From: Neofusicoccum parvum
Lineage: Eukaryota; Ascomycota; Dothideomycetes; Botryosphaeriales; Botryosphaeriaceae
Direction: 5' to 3'
Length of the DNA stretch: 64,000 nucleotides
Assembly (NCBI GenBank): GCA_020912385.1
Contig: CP087207.1
Span: 3,100,001 to 3,164,000 of the forward strand
Position 1 is the stretch's first letter. The number at the start of each line of letters is the position of its first letter. The notes beneath the pieces were generated by a model. The model had not been told where the DNA came from. It ran no database searches and saw only the letters and a program-made list of their open reading frames with translations. The position numbers and the translations under genes are program-made. Positions 23,810 through 35,500 of this stretch are shown in pieces.

Positions 23810-25940
23810 ATGCCGCCACCCACGTCGAGGGCGAGCCCGCAGCCACCGGTAGGTGTGCCCTTGGTGCGCGCGGTCGAGGCTCCCGGCCGCTTGGCGCATC
23901 GTGTTGCTGCTTCCGCCCGCTCTCCGCTGATGACGCCAGCAGGACTCGTCCGCCCGGCCCAACACCCCGCCCTCCTACCTCTCCGCCCTGCGCCAGCTCG
24001 AGAGCCCCGTGTCGCCGCAGGTCATCAACCTCGCCGCCACCCTGACCACCCAGGCCGAGAACGAGGTCGACGAGGACAACGTCAACTTCCTGCGCCGCCC
24101 CATCGACCCCCAGGAGGAGTGGCGCCAGCAGAACGCCCAGGCGGAGGATGAGCTGTTCGAGGAAGTGCGCGCTGCCCGGGACCGTCTGCGCGCCCGGACC
24201 GCCGAGATGCAGAGCGAGGACCGCGACCGCCAGATGCGCCTCACGCGCGTGCTGAACCGCCTGAGTCGCATGGAGGACGCCCTGCCCTACAGCGACCGCG
24301 TGCCGCTGCGGAACTCGATGTACGACTGGAGCCCGCCGAACGAGCCCGCCGCCGACGACTCGGCAGAGCTACAGGAGATACTGCGCGAGATTCGGGAGCA
24401 GCCGGCCGCGCCTGCTTTTACAGGAAGGTCGCAAGCGGATGCCACGCGGAGTGAGCAGCGGAGCAGGACCTACTCGTCGCGCTACGCCTCGGAAGCTGGC
24501 CAGCCCTCGGAATCATCGCTGCGGTCCACGCAGTCCAGAAGACACCCTCGCTTTTCGGCACGCTCACGGGAAACCATGCAACGCTACATAACGGAGCGGG
24601 ATGCTGCCATGAGGAGCCAGCAGGACGGGTCTGACCTGAGCCGTATAGAAACGAGTCGGTACGGCTGGCATCCAAGTAGCCGCTCGACCGAGCGGGACCG
24701 AGGACTGGACCGAGATATAAGAGCACGGCTGGATCAATACCGGCGAAGCTATCTTGAGAACCCCTCCGGCAGTCCCACACCGTCCTCACCGTGGTTGGAG
24801 AACTGCATCAAATATCTTTCTAAAATCCGCAACTCGGATTCTTACGAGGACAGCCTCTATCACGCGGTGGATGCCGGCTTTGTCACAAAAGAATTCTTTG
24901 GCGATAACCACCAGGACTTCATCCTCGACATCAGCACACTTCCGAGACCTGCAGAAACATCATGGCTAGCGCCTGGCGCCGTCTTTTCGGGCTCGCAACA
25001 CGCAACAACCGTTACCTCAAGCGTCACCTCCTCAAATATCCCTACCCCTACCTCAACAACCCTATACCGCTTCCGCAGCAACGAATCGCCCATGACGTCA
25101 ACCACATTCGATGCAGCACGGCCCTGGATGAGCCATAATCCCATTCCTCCCCACGCCCGTAGAGCCGGTGATTCATCAACCCAGCAAACGCAGCAGCAAG
25201 ATCGATGGCCCGTGAAGGTCACCGTGCATGCTGTTGATTGGGAAAACATGACGCTATCCGCAACCATGGAAGCATACAACGTGCCCTCACACCCCCCTTC
25301 GTTCCCAGGAAGCACACTCGATCCAGCCGCAAGTGGAACAGCACGGCCGGGAACCCGAACATCCAGCATAACAACATACCTAGAAGGCGAGATCCTCGAC
25401 CTACATACTCACACCCTCCTCACGGAATCTTTCAAGAGCAGTGCAGCGACAGACGCTACCTACTGGCGAAAATTGCCGCCCTTTGCCAACCTTCGTGACT
25501 CTGAACTCGTGCACAGACTAGTATCGCACGAATACATCTCCAAATTGGCACAAGAATGGATCTTCATGCGCTGGAAAGAGCGCTGCTTCGTGAAATCAAC
25601 ATCCTCCGCACGACGACGCGCAGCTGCCGCCGCTGCAAGTTACGCCCCGGCCACTTCCTCAACTTCTGAATCCACCGCCATGGACACCAGCACTTCTACT
25701 GCCTCTCACTACTCTTCATCATCGAATACCAGGGACCAATTGGCAGTAGGTATGGAGCAAGACGAGGACACAGGTGAAGATGGGTGTGGCCTAACCATCA
25801 GTGGATTCTACTACGTGTGCCTGAGGCGGAGCGACGGCGCGATTGAAGGACTTTACTACGACCCACAGAGCAGCCCGTACCAGCACCTAAAGCTCAATCC
25901 TGTTGGTGGAGGGAGCTTTCCTGTGTGGACGTTCAGATGA
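23810..25940 (+). CDS. GID E3 ligase substrate receptor, Gid4/Vid24 family
   Basis: Two exons, 23810-23848 and 23943-25940, give 678 aa. The first encodes only MPPPTSRASPQPP; a 94-nt intron (gtaggt...cagcag) joins it to DSSARPNTPPSYL. Without this splice the long frame has no ATG at its beginning. The Vid24 beta-barrel spans about residue 360 to the end: FSGSQ start, TYLEGEI strand, IFMRWKERCFV, then ISGFYYVCLRRSDGAIEGLYYD and a terminal VWTFR. These match human GID4 motifs (FSGS-like start, FMRWKE, FAGFYYICF, terminal EFR). Family members recognise N-degrons, classically N-terminal proline, and hand substrates such as gluconeogenic enzymes to the GID/CTLH ubiquitin ligase. The N-terminal ~350 residues are extra: acidic/Arg-rich helices, then Ser/Arg-rich disorder, and a Ser/Ala insert sits between RWKE and FYYVC. 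Whether it is the Gid4 orthologue or a paralogous receptor cannot be decided here. Confidence 0.88.
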
Positions 25941-28470
25941 TCGTGGCTGTTTGAGGCAAGGAAATCTTGGGCGGTGGAGCTTTAGTAGTTTACGGAGCGA
26001 ACTATCTTGGGACAAGAGACACGTGGACGAGCAACGACGCGCGGTCGGGAAGGACTGCTGCTATTTCGTCAATTGGTGAAGCAAGCATTCAACGGCAAGG
26101 TCAAGGGAGTCGGTCGGTGTTGTTCACACACTGGGAACACCTGGGATGGCGTTCTTCCGGAGTCAAACAGAGTCAAAGTCACACAACTGTTAACAGTGGC
26201 AATGGGGCTTTGGTCTTCGCTGTCCTTTTTTTTTTTTTGGGAGGGGAGGATGGGAATCTTACAATACCAACTTTTTTCTCCACTTTTCTTTGCCTTCTTT
26301 GACTGAAGGCTTGGGTTGCCGCAAGGCTGATCTTGTCTCTTTGCACTAGATGGAGCTGTATATACGGTTAAGTACTGTACATACAGGCGAGTAATGAGAT
26401 ATACGCCACGAACTGCGGCGTAAGTCGTTCGTCTTGCTTTACGGCTGGGTCGAAATGGGTGAGGGTTCCCATCCTGATTTGGACAGCGTCGTGGTCAGTC
26501 GTTACGGTTGGAATACACCACGGCGGTCTACGCGGGGTTTCAAATCATGTGCGGAAGTATCAAGTGAAGTGATAGTGATGTTGTGAGCATAGCGGGGCGG
26601 TAGAGTCAAAGTAAGCATTAGAAGAGGTAGAAGAACGTGATATTAAGGCATGGTCAATGCCTATGACTGACCTTATAGGCATACCAAGCCCTGAATCCCA
26701 GACCGGTGAAGCACTCTTTATCCACGGGGCTTTATACTCCTTCTAAGCCGATCCGTCCCTATAGCTGGTTGTATGAGGAGCAGTGGCCTCCGGGTCTATG
26801 CCTCACTCCAAGACCTCAAAGCGTAATATCCGAGGGGTTTGTAAGTTATTAGGGTTTCCCGATTCGACCGACACGTCGCTGTCGGTTCGATTCCTAGCGT
26901 AGGCGAGTTCATACTTCGGTTCCTGCTCGTCCGATCTGCTTGAACGGACTCGGGGGTTGCTTTTTGTCACTTCTCACACTGGTTGTGCCTGCAGTGGGCT
27001 GGTGTGCGGAGAGAGAAGATGGCAAGGTGGACTTACAGGTGCGCTGACCCACAACGGCCTTCGTTTTCTCTTTGAAGATGTAGGTGGAGTGGGGTGAGGG
27101 ATCCGTGCGTGTTAGCCATAGAGTATTCGGGCATGACGTATGCAAAAGTGATCTACAAGCTTGGACTCGTTCCGTACCTTACCTGCTCAGCGTTCTATGG
27201 GCAGTGGTATAATTATTCCGGCTGTTGCAAGGGGGCGGGGATATTCAAGATTCTCTTGGATGCAAGAGCTTTCCCTGGGGTATGCGCTGGGGTTGTCTGG
27301 ATGAATGCTCCAACTCGCTATGGCTAGGCGGCGTATTAGGCCAGAGAAGCCCTGGCACAGCTCTCTGTTATTCACACTGAAGTCATGGGCTGCAGCTCCC
27401 ATCTATGGGCACTTGGAATGGTGTATTAATCGACTTGCTTCCCGTGTAGCGACTGGTGAGCTCGCTCATTTCCTCGCCCATTAAGTCCCCGCTAATTGAC
27501 TCCTTACTCGTCAAGTCCTCACTCTTAGAGTCCTCACTCGATAGGTAACGTTTCAACCTTCTGGCTCCGTCGGGCATTTGCTCTGTGGCTTCGAGCTTCT
27601 CCCGAAACACCCTGCAGCTCGGGGTGTAAGCAAAGTCGAAAGAGCGCGCGCCTCAGCCTTAAGGAGGCTTATGATTCTTTCTTGGACTGTGTGCGTTCAA
27701 TCTGCCACCCGTGGTCGCAAGGTGAACGGTCATGAGGCTTGTCACTATGGTGTTGTTTATTCCCGTTTACAACAATTTAAGGCCGTTCTCGCGCTTCAGG
27801 TCGTCCTGTGTTCCGCGCTTGGTCTGCGACCGGAAGCAGCACGTTGCGGTAGCGATGTCATCGGAACATTCGTCCGGATTCGAAAGTGTATTCCGACATT
27901 GCTCTAGTCATTGTCGGGACGGAGCCTGCTTTGGAGGACAGTAGGTTTGACAAAGGTCAACCCATCATGTGGTTTGGAAGTCGTCATCCTCGATGGGTAC
28001 TAGTGTTGCCGCTAACTGTGGAGCTTTTGTTTAGAGGAGTGGTTGGAGGATTGCGTGTAAGGCCGTGTTTAGAGCTATGAATTCCACCATGTTTTTTTTT
28101 TTTAGCGGAAAGCCTGGTGGCGTAGAGACCCCGGGAGCCACATAAGATTGGGACCGAAGCGACGAAAAAGCTTATAGTCAGACCCAAACAGAAGTAGCAA
28201 GGTAGATACCGCGAGCTACAATGTCAATGTGAGGGCAAGCAATGGGAAGGAACCATAGACACGTTTCCGGTACCGATGTCGTCGCGAGTGATTGAGCAGG
28301 CTTTGTCAAGAACAGTTCACCTGGCCTTGACATCCCACATGACCCTCACAGAGTTCGCCCTGTCCTTCTGTTGAAATTCGCCGAAGATAGGTGGGGCGTA
28401 GCAGCGGAAAGCGACGAGACAGTTGAGCGTGAGCTCACTGGAGGTGGGTGAGAAACTCTAGCGCCCCTAC
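25941..28470. other. Gene-poor interval of lower GC content
   Basis: About 2.5 kb between the Vid24-domain gene and the 3' end of MED10. It is visibly AT-richer than the flanks, with T-runs near 26226 and 28090. Only short frames occur. A minus-strand frame with ATG at 27577 (to 27383, 64 codons) has a repetitive SED/SKE-type acidic-serine stretch but no recognisable family. A 6-bp inverted repeat (accgac/gtcggt) lies near 26868-26886. No tRNA fold could be completed. Confidence 0.5.
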
Positions 28471-29016
28471 TCACAGAGTCTCTGGATTACCACCCGTATT
28501 TCGCACAACCCTCTTCGCGTCCTCACCCATCTCGGGGAAGGCCGTCATTATCTTCTGCGCCAGGATGTCGCGGTACTGGCCAAAGGCCTCACTCTTGCCC
28601 TTCAGCTTCTGATTGTTCTTCTGGACCAGCTCGGCAAACTCGCGGGTGTAGATGTCTGGGTTGCGGCCGTTCTCGACGTAGGAGATGATGTCCGGAGGAA
28701 TGTGGAGGGTGAGGTTGGAGGATTCGCGCGACAGCTGGAGTAGATTTTGGAGGAGATTGGTGCTGGATGCAGGTCAGCGAGCTGGATTGACAGCCTGGAG
28801 CAGTTCTGCACAGCTGTGCATGACGTACATCTCGCGCTTCATGGCATCCTCGGTGTTGGTCCCCTGGTAGTCGTGGACCTGAACGACCAGCTGGAAGAGG
28901 TTCTGAACGACCTTCTTGATCTGGCCTGCGGGCCGGCGTCAGCGTGCGCATGCAGCATACAGGAGGCGCTGCATACCGTCGACCGGCTCGAGCTTCGCAG
29001 TGCCGTCGGGAGCCAT
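28471..29016 (-). CDS. MED10: Mediator complex subunit 10 (Med10/Nut2)
   Basis: Three minus-strand exons: 29016-28977, 28925-28829 and 28762-28471, giving 142 aa, close to the usual ~130-160. Med10 is an essential subunit of the Mediator middle module, linking regulators to RNA polymerase II. Family features appear only after splicing: QIKKVVQNLFQLVVQVHDYQ in exon 2, ITNLLQNLLQLS across the second junction, then IPPDIISYVENGRNPDIYTREF, the strongest Med10 signature, and LVQKNNQKLKGKSEAF. Both introns are GT-AG and restore frame (G|GC and AT|C). The gene is divergent from the PXA gene, with 314 bp between the two ATGs, so they may share a bidirectional promoter (inference). Confidence 0.94.
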
Positions 29017-29330
29017 GGTGGGAGCGGGTGTTGTGGAAGAAGCTGTGTCACGATGCAGCTCTGGTGTTGAGCTCAGCTGGCGCGCGCTGCTCACCGCCTT
29101 CACGGGCCGATCCACACCCGACGGGAGCGCGCGCGGTACGGAGGTGACGGGAGCAGTGAAGCTGCACCTGATGATGACGATAACTCCTAGTCATCGCGAC
29201 TGCTGCCCTCCTGCTTCTCTCTGCTGCCATCGCCACGCCCGCTTTCCTCCAGCGCGCGCCCGGAGTCCGCCCCGCGCCCCGCGACGCCCCCTCTCGCAGT
29301 CCGCAATGCGCCCCGGCGGAGGTTGAAGCC
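29017..29330. promoter_or_regulatory. Shared divergent promoter of MED10 and the PXA-domain gene
   Basis: 314 bp lie between the two start codons, which point away from each other. Near 29186-29196 the sequence cgataactcctagtcatcgcg is less GC-rich than its surroundings. Bidirectional activity is inferred from spacing only. Confidence 0.45.
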
Positions 29331-32300
29331 ATGCCGCAGCTTCCCACCAGGACCGCCAGCTCGCCCCAGGTCCCGCTGTCCAAGCCGTCGCGACTCGCCA
29401 CTGGCCCGGACTCACAATCCGCCTCGTTCCCGGGCAGAGCGCCCGGCCGCCCAGAGATGGCTGCGCGCGCGAGCACCGATGCCGCGTCTGACAAGGCCAC
29501 AGCCGCCTTCGTCCGGCGCACGCTCTGCGCCCACCAGATATCGTCCAACATCCTGGCGGGCGGCGAGCAGGGCAAGCCGTCGCAGAAGCCGCTGGACGAG
29601 CTGCTGCCGCCCCTGACGAGCTCGAACGAGGTCGATCTGCAGCTGTACGGCATCATTGCCGTAATCATCAAGGAATTTGTGTACGCCTGGTACGCCAAAA
29701 TCACCCCAGACCATGTCTTCGTCGACGAGGTCATCCGGATCATAGCCCACTGCACCCGCGCGCTGGAGCAGCGGCTGCGCAAGGTCGACCTGGAGGCCCT
29801 GATCCTGGACGAGATGCCGCAGCTGGCATCGCAGCACCTCGAGGGTGAGTGAGCACTTGGTAATGGCCGGCGGCTACAGAGGGCTGATCACATCGTTGTC
29901 ACAGCATATCGGACCGCACGCCGGGCCTCTGAGGACAACGCGCTGGCCCCAGGCTACCGCCAAATCTACCACACGCTGCGCCCGCACCCTGCTCTGACGC
30001 CGGTGCCGTCTGAGGCCGACCCCGCCACAATCCTCGAGCAGCGCGAGAATGAGGCGTCCTGGCGGCAGCTGCTAGTGCAGGGCGTGCTCGCGGTGCTGCT
30101 ACCTACCGAGGATCTGGAGAACGCGTGCCTGCGCGCGCTGGTGGCGGAGATCGTGTCGGAGATGATCATCGGCGGCGGGGTGAGCAACAAAGTGTGCGAG
30201 CCGTGGCTGCTGTGGGAGGCGGTCGAGAAGATTGCCGACGTGCTGCACCCTCGCGCCGTGGAGAGCGACGCGGCTCCACGCGGCTCAGGGCCGAAAGCGA
30301 CAAGTCGCCTGGAGCACTTCGGGCTGCTGGGCGCGGGCACGGCGGGCGGCGGCGACGCCGTTGCGCAGCCACGCAAGCCGTGGTCAGACGGGCTCGGGGG
30401 GTGGTGGGCCATTGGCGATCTCAGCAGCCTGTTCTGGACGCTGTGTCAGTACGCATTCCTAGCGTTTACTGCGCTGCGCGCCGCGTGGGCGGCGCTGGCG
30501 GCATCCCCGTCGCTGCCAGAGCGCAGCACGCTGGTGTCGTCGCCGCTGGACAGCAGCCGCCAATCGCTGGAGACGCTGGCGGGCGGCGACGAGCCGACGG
30601 CGGTGCTCGACATGAGCGCGTGGACGTGCGCCGCGCAGCTGCTCGAATTGCATGCGCGGATGCCGTGGCTCGCGGGCGTAGTGTCGCTGGCCCATTGGGG
30701 TGCCGTCAGCGGGCCGGCACGGGTGGGTGGTACAAACGGGCCATTGGACAGGTGAGTCGGCCTTCCTTCTGTCGCGCCTCTGCCCCCTCGCTTTCATTAG
30801 ACCTTTTCGCACCATGTCGCCGTTCCCTGCCTAGCCCCGCATGCGCTGCTGGTCACTTGACCTTCCCGCCAGCCAGTGCCGCCCCTGCCCGCGTTGCGCC
30901 CCCCCGGCCGCGGGTTTCATACCCCTTATCGCGCTGCAGGCGCCCCCGGTCGCGGCCAACGGCACGGCGACGCGCCTAAGGCAATGCAACGCACGCCTTC
31001 GACCAGCCTTGGCGCCGGCCAGCTGTGCCTCGCCCTCGCCCTCGCACGCCGCACCATCACGCACCGCGGGAGCTCCGCGCGGTGCAGAGCGCTCCCGCCA
31101 GGCCGCCTCCCGCGCGGTCTGGGCTGCAGCCCGCCCGCCGCGCGCAACGCAGCCCGCGCCCAGCGCCCCCGGGCCCGCGACCTGTGCCCTTTCCGGCCGG
31201 CCAGCCGTCCCGTATACGCGCCCGGCTGATCTGCCTGCCTACCACTCGCATGTTCGGGACCGGCCGCGCTGCTGCATGGGGCTGATAGCCAGGCAACCTT
31301 GCTCAATAGCATGGCTGCAATACGCCTTCGCCAGAGCGCCTCACTCAACCGTTTGGCTTCGGCCAGCCCGGACAAGCTTTTGTGGGAAAAAGGAAGCGCA
31401 ATCGCAGAATGCTATGCTGCACCGATCCAACACACCACCCAACCCCCCGGCCGGCGCGTTGCATCAGGCGATCCAAACTGCCGCCCAAGTCTCACCGACT
31501 CGTCTGCACATGTCATCGACTCAATGGCTCCCGCCCGCCGATGCTGTCTCACGCCCCGACGCCTGGCCCAGCGTCGCCCCATCACCACCTCATCCCGCCG
31601 GGGCCGGGGGCTGCGACGGCCATGGCAATTTGCACTCGCTTCTCGCCGTGGGCCCTGGGCGAGGGGCTGACAGGGCTGCTCGCTTGAACCGCAGCCTCCA
31701 AGCCATCGTCATATCCGCCGTCCAACACCACTCGAGGCCCAAGACAGCCGAAGCGCCAGCACCCAATGGACTGCCCATCTCACCATGGCTCCGTCTCTCG
31801 CCGATCGGCATTCCTCCCAAGCCCCCATCTCGATCTCTGCAGCAAAATCAATCCGTTTTCTCTTTCCCCTGCTCACCCTGCTTTGCCTGCCCTGCCACAC
31901 CACCCCCCTCCTTCCGTCCATCATGACTTGCTTTTGCAGGGCTGGCGATCAATCAGCATCTGCGAACGCCGCACACACGCGCGGCACCAGACGATGGACT
32001 CTCGAGCTAACCAGGCAATTCCTCTCTTGAAACCAACAGGCTGCTCTCTCACGAAATCCGCACCCGTCTGCTCAATCCAGACCTGCTGCCCCCGCTGCTG
32101 CGCACCCTGCGCACCTCGCTTTTCCCTAACAACGCCCCGGCGCCGCCGCGCACCCCGCCCACTCCGGAAGAGGAGCTGGCCATCAAGCGTCGCGCGGCTA
32201 GGGCGGTGCTGGACGCCGTGCCGGCCTTTGTCCGCTCGAGGCTTTTTGGTGGCGGCAGTGGCGGTTCTCCCGGCGCGTCAGGGGGCAGCGAAGACGGCGA

Positions 32301-32505
32301 CCAGGAGGAGGTGGAGGCCGACGAGGGAGGCGGTGGGGTGGACGCGGTGCAGCAGAAGGAGGTCGAGCGTCTGCTGGGCGTGCTCGGCGACCCGTACCTA
32401 AACAAGCATCTCATATTTGGAATCATCGAGCTAGTGGTCGTGCGCCTGCTGCCGGAGATGGGGGAGATGGGGGTGGACGAGTTGATGGACGAGAGATTAG
32501 GTTGA
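29331..32505 (+). CDS. PXA (phox-associated) domain protein
   Basis: Three exons, 29331-29844, 29905-30751 and 32040-32505, give 608 aa. The PXA domain is clear: KATAAFVRRTLCAHQ, LLPPLTSSNEVDLQLYGIIA, IKEFVYAWYAKITPD, then HCTRALEQRLRKVDLEAL, and past the first splice the MIIGGGVSNKVCEPWLLWE segment. A hydrophobic stretch at ~343-370 (LFWTLCQYAFLAFTALRAAW) may be a membrane anchor. The C-terminal part (LLSHEIRTRLLNPDLLPPLL, FPNNAPAPPRTPPTPEEELA, GDPYLNKHLIFGIIELVVVR, ELMDERLG) matches the conserved end of fungal PXA-only proteins. It lies 1288 nt downstream, yet the join (AG|G) is in frame with a good donor (gtgagt), a ctaac branch and a cag acceptor. PXA proteins are linked to endosomal or membrane-contact functions; a specific role is not known to me. 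The start could instead be the Met at 29457. Confidence 0.87.
30752..32039 (+). other. Exceptionally long intron (1288 nt) of the PXA-domain gene
   Basis: Bounded by gtgagt and ccaacag with a ctaac branch-type motif 24-28 nt before the acceptor. It contains a 361-codon plus-strand open frame (30841-31926) rich in Ala/Pro/Arg with no family features; the sequence is strongly GC-rich, so stop codons are rare by composition. Other introns in the window are usually 50-90 nt. Confidence 0.7.
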
Positions 32506-35500
32506 GACATTCAATTAAAGAAGAAGCGTGTACAGGCGCAGAATGGGTTTGCGAGATGAATTAGTACGAGCGATCTTCAGAGATTGTCGTTGATGTTTAA
32601 TTTTGTTTTTTTTCTGTTCCTGGCGCCGCCGCCGCGTCGGCCGCCGTTGTTGCGCATCTGTGGTACACTAGGTAGATCTGATTAGGAATGACGACATTAA
32701 CGCCCTATAGCCGGCGCGCCGTTATAGGATTCTGATTAATTTGTTTTTGGGCACCTCGTCTCGTTCCCTTGCTGTGGGCAAGGAGAAAAAAATTTCTGTC
32801 GCGCGCGTGAAGGACTGTCGTCGGACTCTGATGGGGGCGCTTAGCACATGCTTCGCTGCTCAGCTGCGCCGCCGTCTGCCCCGCGCTTCCGCCCTCTTTT
32901 CCCCTCATCTGTCGTTCACCCAGCCCTCCGATTCTCGCAGTTGGGTTTTTCCCTGGCCCTTTGGGGGGGTTTTCCCATTGTCCGCTTCGCCATTGGTCGC
33001 GGAAAAGGCCATTGGCCGAGATAATTCTATCTCATGTCAGATTCTTTTTTTGCTCTCACGGTTTGTTCTCGTGGGATGAATCAAGATTCGAGGCAATCTG
33101 CATCTCGCCGTTAGAAGAGAATGATGATGGCATCGGGGGGTGGCCCTACGGCCGGCGAGTGGCCCAGAAGCACAGATGAAGAGGAAACGTATGGCTGCAT
33201 ACTGCAGCCATACGACAACAACACGCACTCACACACACGCGCGCGCCGCAAAACAAAAAGGAAGAAACCGCGAACCCTGCAGCTTTGCTTTCTTGTCGCG
33301 GAAGAAGACGGATCCCCTGCCTCCGCCTTGCCGGCCGTACGAGTTGAAGAAGGTAGAGCGTTGTGTATGCGTGTGTGAGAGAAAGAGAAAGAAAACCTGG
33401 AAAGTCCCGCTGTGCGTGCGTTGTACGCTGCGTGTTGGTCCCAAGGGTACGTAGCCGTGCATGCCCTGGCTGCAGCTCCCAGAGGGGGGAGGGGTCACGC
33501 CGGTATTGTGCTCCGTACTCCGTTCCAAGATGCAAAAAAGAAGGATTGAGCAGCGCGGCGGCGGGCGACCGGGATGCGCGTGTGGAGGGTGTTCGCTGTC
33601 AAATCGATGGGCTCATCTGCATTCTGCTGCAAGCGTCTGGCGTGCGGCGCGGGGACCGATCGTCTTTACCGTCCGCTGCTCGCTGGCTGAACCTGCCGCA
33701 TGCACGTTTGAAGGTGGCACGGCAGCAGTGAAAACACAGGCCAAGGCGGCGGATGCACGATACGATACGGCATCCCTGCTTCTCTCCCTTCCTCCGACTT
33801 GACACTGGCGAGAGGAATCAAAATGGAATGCGCCCAAAAAAAGACGGCTCTGGAGATCGGACCACTCGCGCCTTTTAGGGCTTGCGGCCCTCTGCGATGA
33901 TGTGGCGTAAGCCCTGCATGTCGCGGGTCCTTATTAACCTGGCGAGCGAGTGCTTCGTGTCATATCAAGGCCAAGCAAACCGATTCCAGGTCGAGCGAGG
34001 CAGACACCAAGCTTATTCCCGCATGTTATTGCATACGAGAAGACCGGGGAGCAGATACAACACAACGAGAGCCGAACACAAGCAAAGAGGGATAACGAGG
34101 TGCTTGGGCAGGAAACGGGTTACTGGAATTGGGAGGCACGCTTTGCGGTGGGTGGAGACTCGCTGATGTAGGTTGTCCGTGCCGTGCAGTAGCAGAGGAG
34201 GGCTGGGTGTGTGGAGAAGGGGCTGGACTGCCGTGTACGTACGTTGGCGTGCTGGCGGGCGGTCGGGCGGTGAGCAGATGATGGGCTGTGTTGCGTAGGC
34301 GGTGCTGGGCAGGCGTCTGGCGTCGGGCTGCTGTCGCCGGGGCGCGCATCCCGTCCTGCTGCTGCTGGTAGATGGCCTGGTTTATCGGTAGGGGACACTG
34401 GCTGTGCGTGTGTGTGCAAAACGTGGCTTGCGGCGGAAGCGGCTACGTACATACCGGCTGGCCCGCTGCAAGCCTCCCCACACCAGCCCCAAAGCCCGGC
34501 CAGCCGCCAGCCCAGGAGGGATTACAAACATCGCGCGAAGGAACGGGAGGAGCGAAAGAGGGTAGGCTGGGAAAGCGGCAACACGGACTGCAGATTGCGG
34601 CTTTCCGAACCTTCCAACTGCCAATGATGACAACAATGACGATGATCAGCGCTCCAGGCATGGGGGGCGGACGTTAATATTTGTTTTTTGGGGGCCAGAA
34701 CGAAAAAGAGCCGAAGATAAAATGGAGAAGCACCTTATTTCTCCATTGAAAAGGCGAGAAAGGGCATCGGAGTACGGCAAGGATCGAGGGGCAGGTCGAG
34801 AGGTTAGCTCTCGGCGGAAAAAGATGGGGGCGCAGGGCCAGGGCGTGTGTAAGCGCAAGCAAGCAGGCCGGCAGGCGCAGCATGGGCGACGGTCGGGGGG
34901 GAGGATGATGGGGTTCCATTGTCGAGCTCGGCCTCGCGCGCTTCGGCTGCACAGGACGGAGCCCTTGTTGCCAGCACTTCATGTGTGTAACCACAGCGCC
35001 GGGTTTCGCTTCGCCTTGGGTTCTGCGCTCAGTGTTTGAGAGGGGACGAGGAAGGGGCTTCTGCGATCGGCTCCTCCCCCGTATAGGAGCGAACTGGGCG
35101 AGGCTGGTGCCCTCGCGCTCAATCCACACCCCCGTCGGCTTGTGATACTGGCTCTTCTGTTGTCCGACAGAGCCCCTCGCGTGCGCCTCCCCAGCCCAGC
35201 CCAGCCCGCGCGGCAGCGGCCGCACACGCACACGCACTCGCAGTACACACGCACACAGGCACTGGTGATCCGCCGCCCGCGCTTCCCGCCCGGCCTGGCG
35301 CTGAGGTACTCCAGATCCCCAGCTGTCGTGCCACACCACGCGAGTCTGAGTTTGTGCGACGCCGAGCGTCGACAGTGTACGGCGATTGGGGAGCGACGGG
35401 GAAAAAGAAAGAAAAAGGTCGGTACCGTTTATGCAGCCAACCGCTCGACGCGACGCGTTCCTTCCGCGGATGGAAGAAGTAAAAGTGTTCAGGCCGGATC

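Noticed and set aside
26860..26905. tRNA-like ggttcgattcc word
   Set aside because: The putative T-arm stem pairs at only two or three positions and no acceptor or anticodon arm could be built around it.
30841..31926. 361-codon plus-strand frame as a separate gene
   Set aside because: It lies inside the PXA intron, is Ala/Pro/Arg low complexity without motifs, and GC-rich DNA explains the lack of stops.
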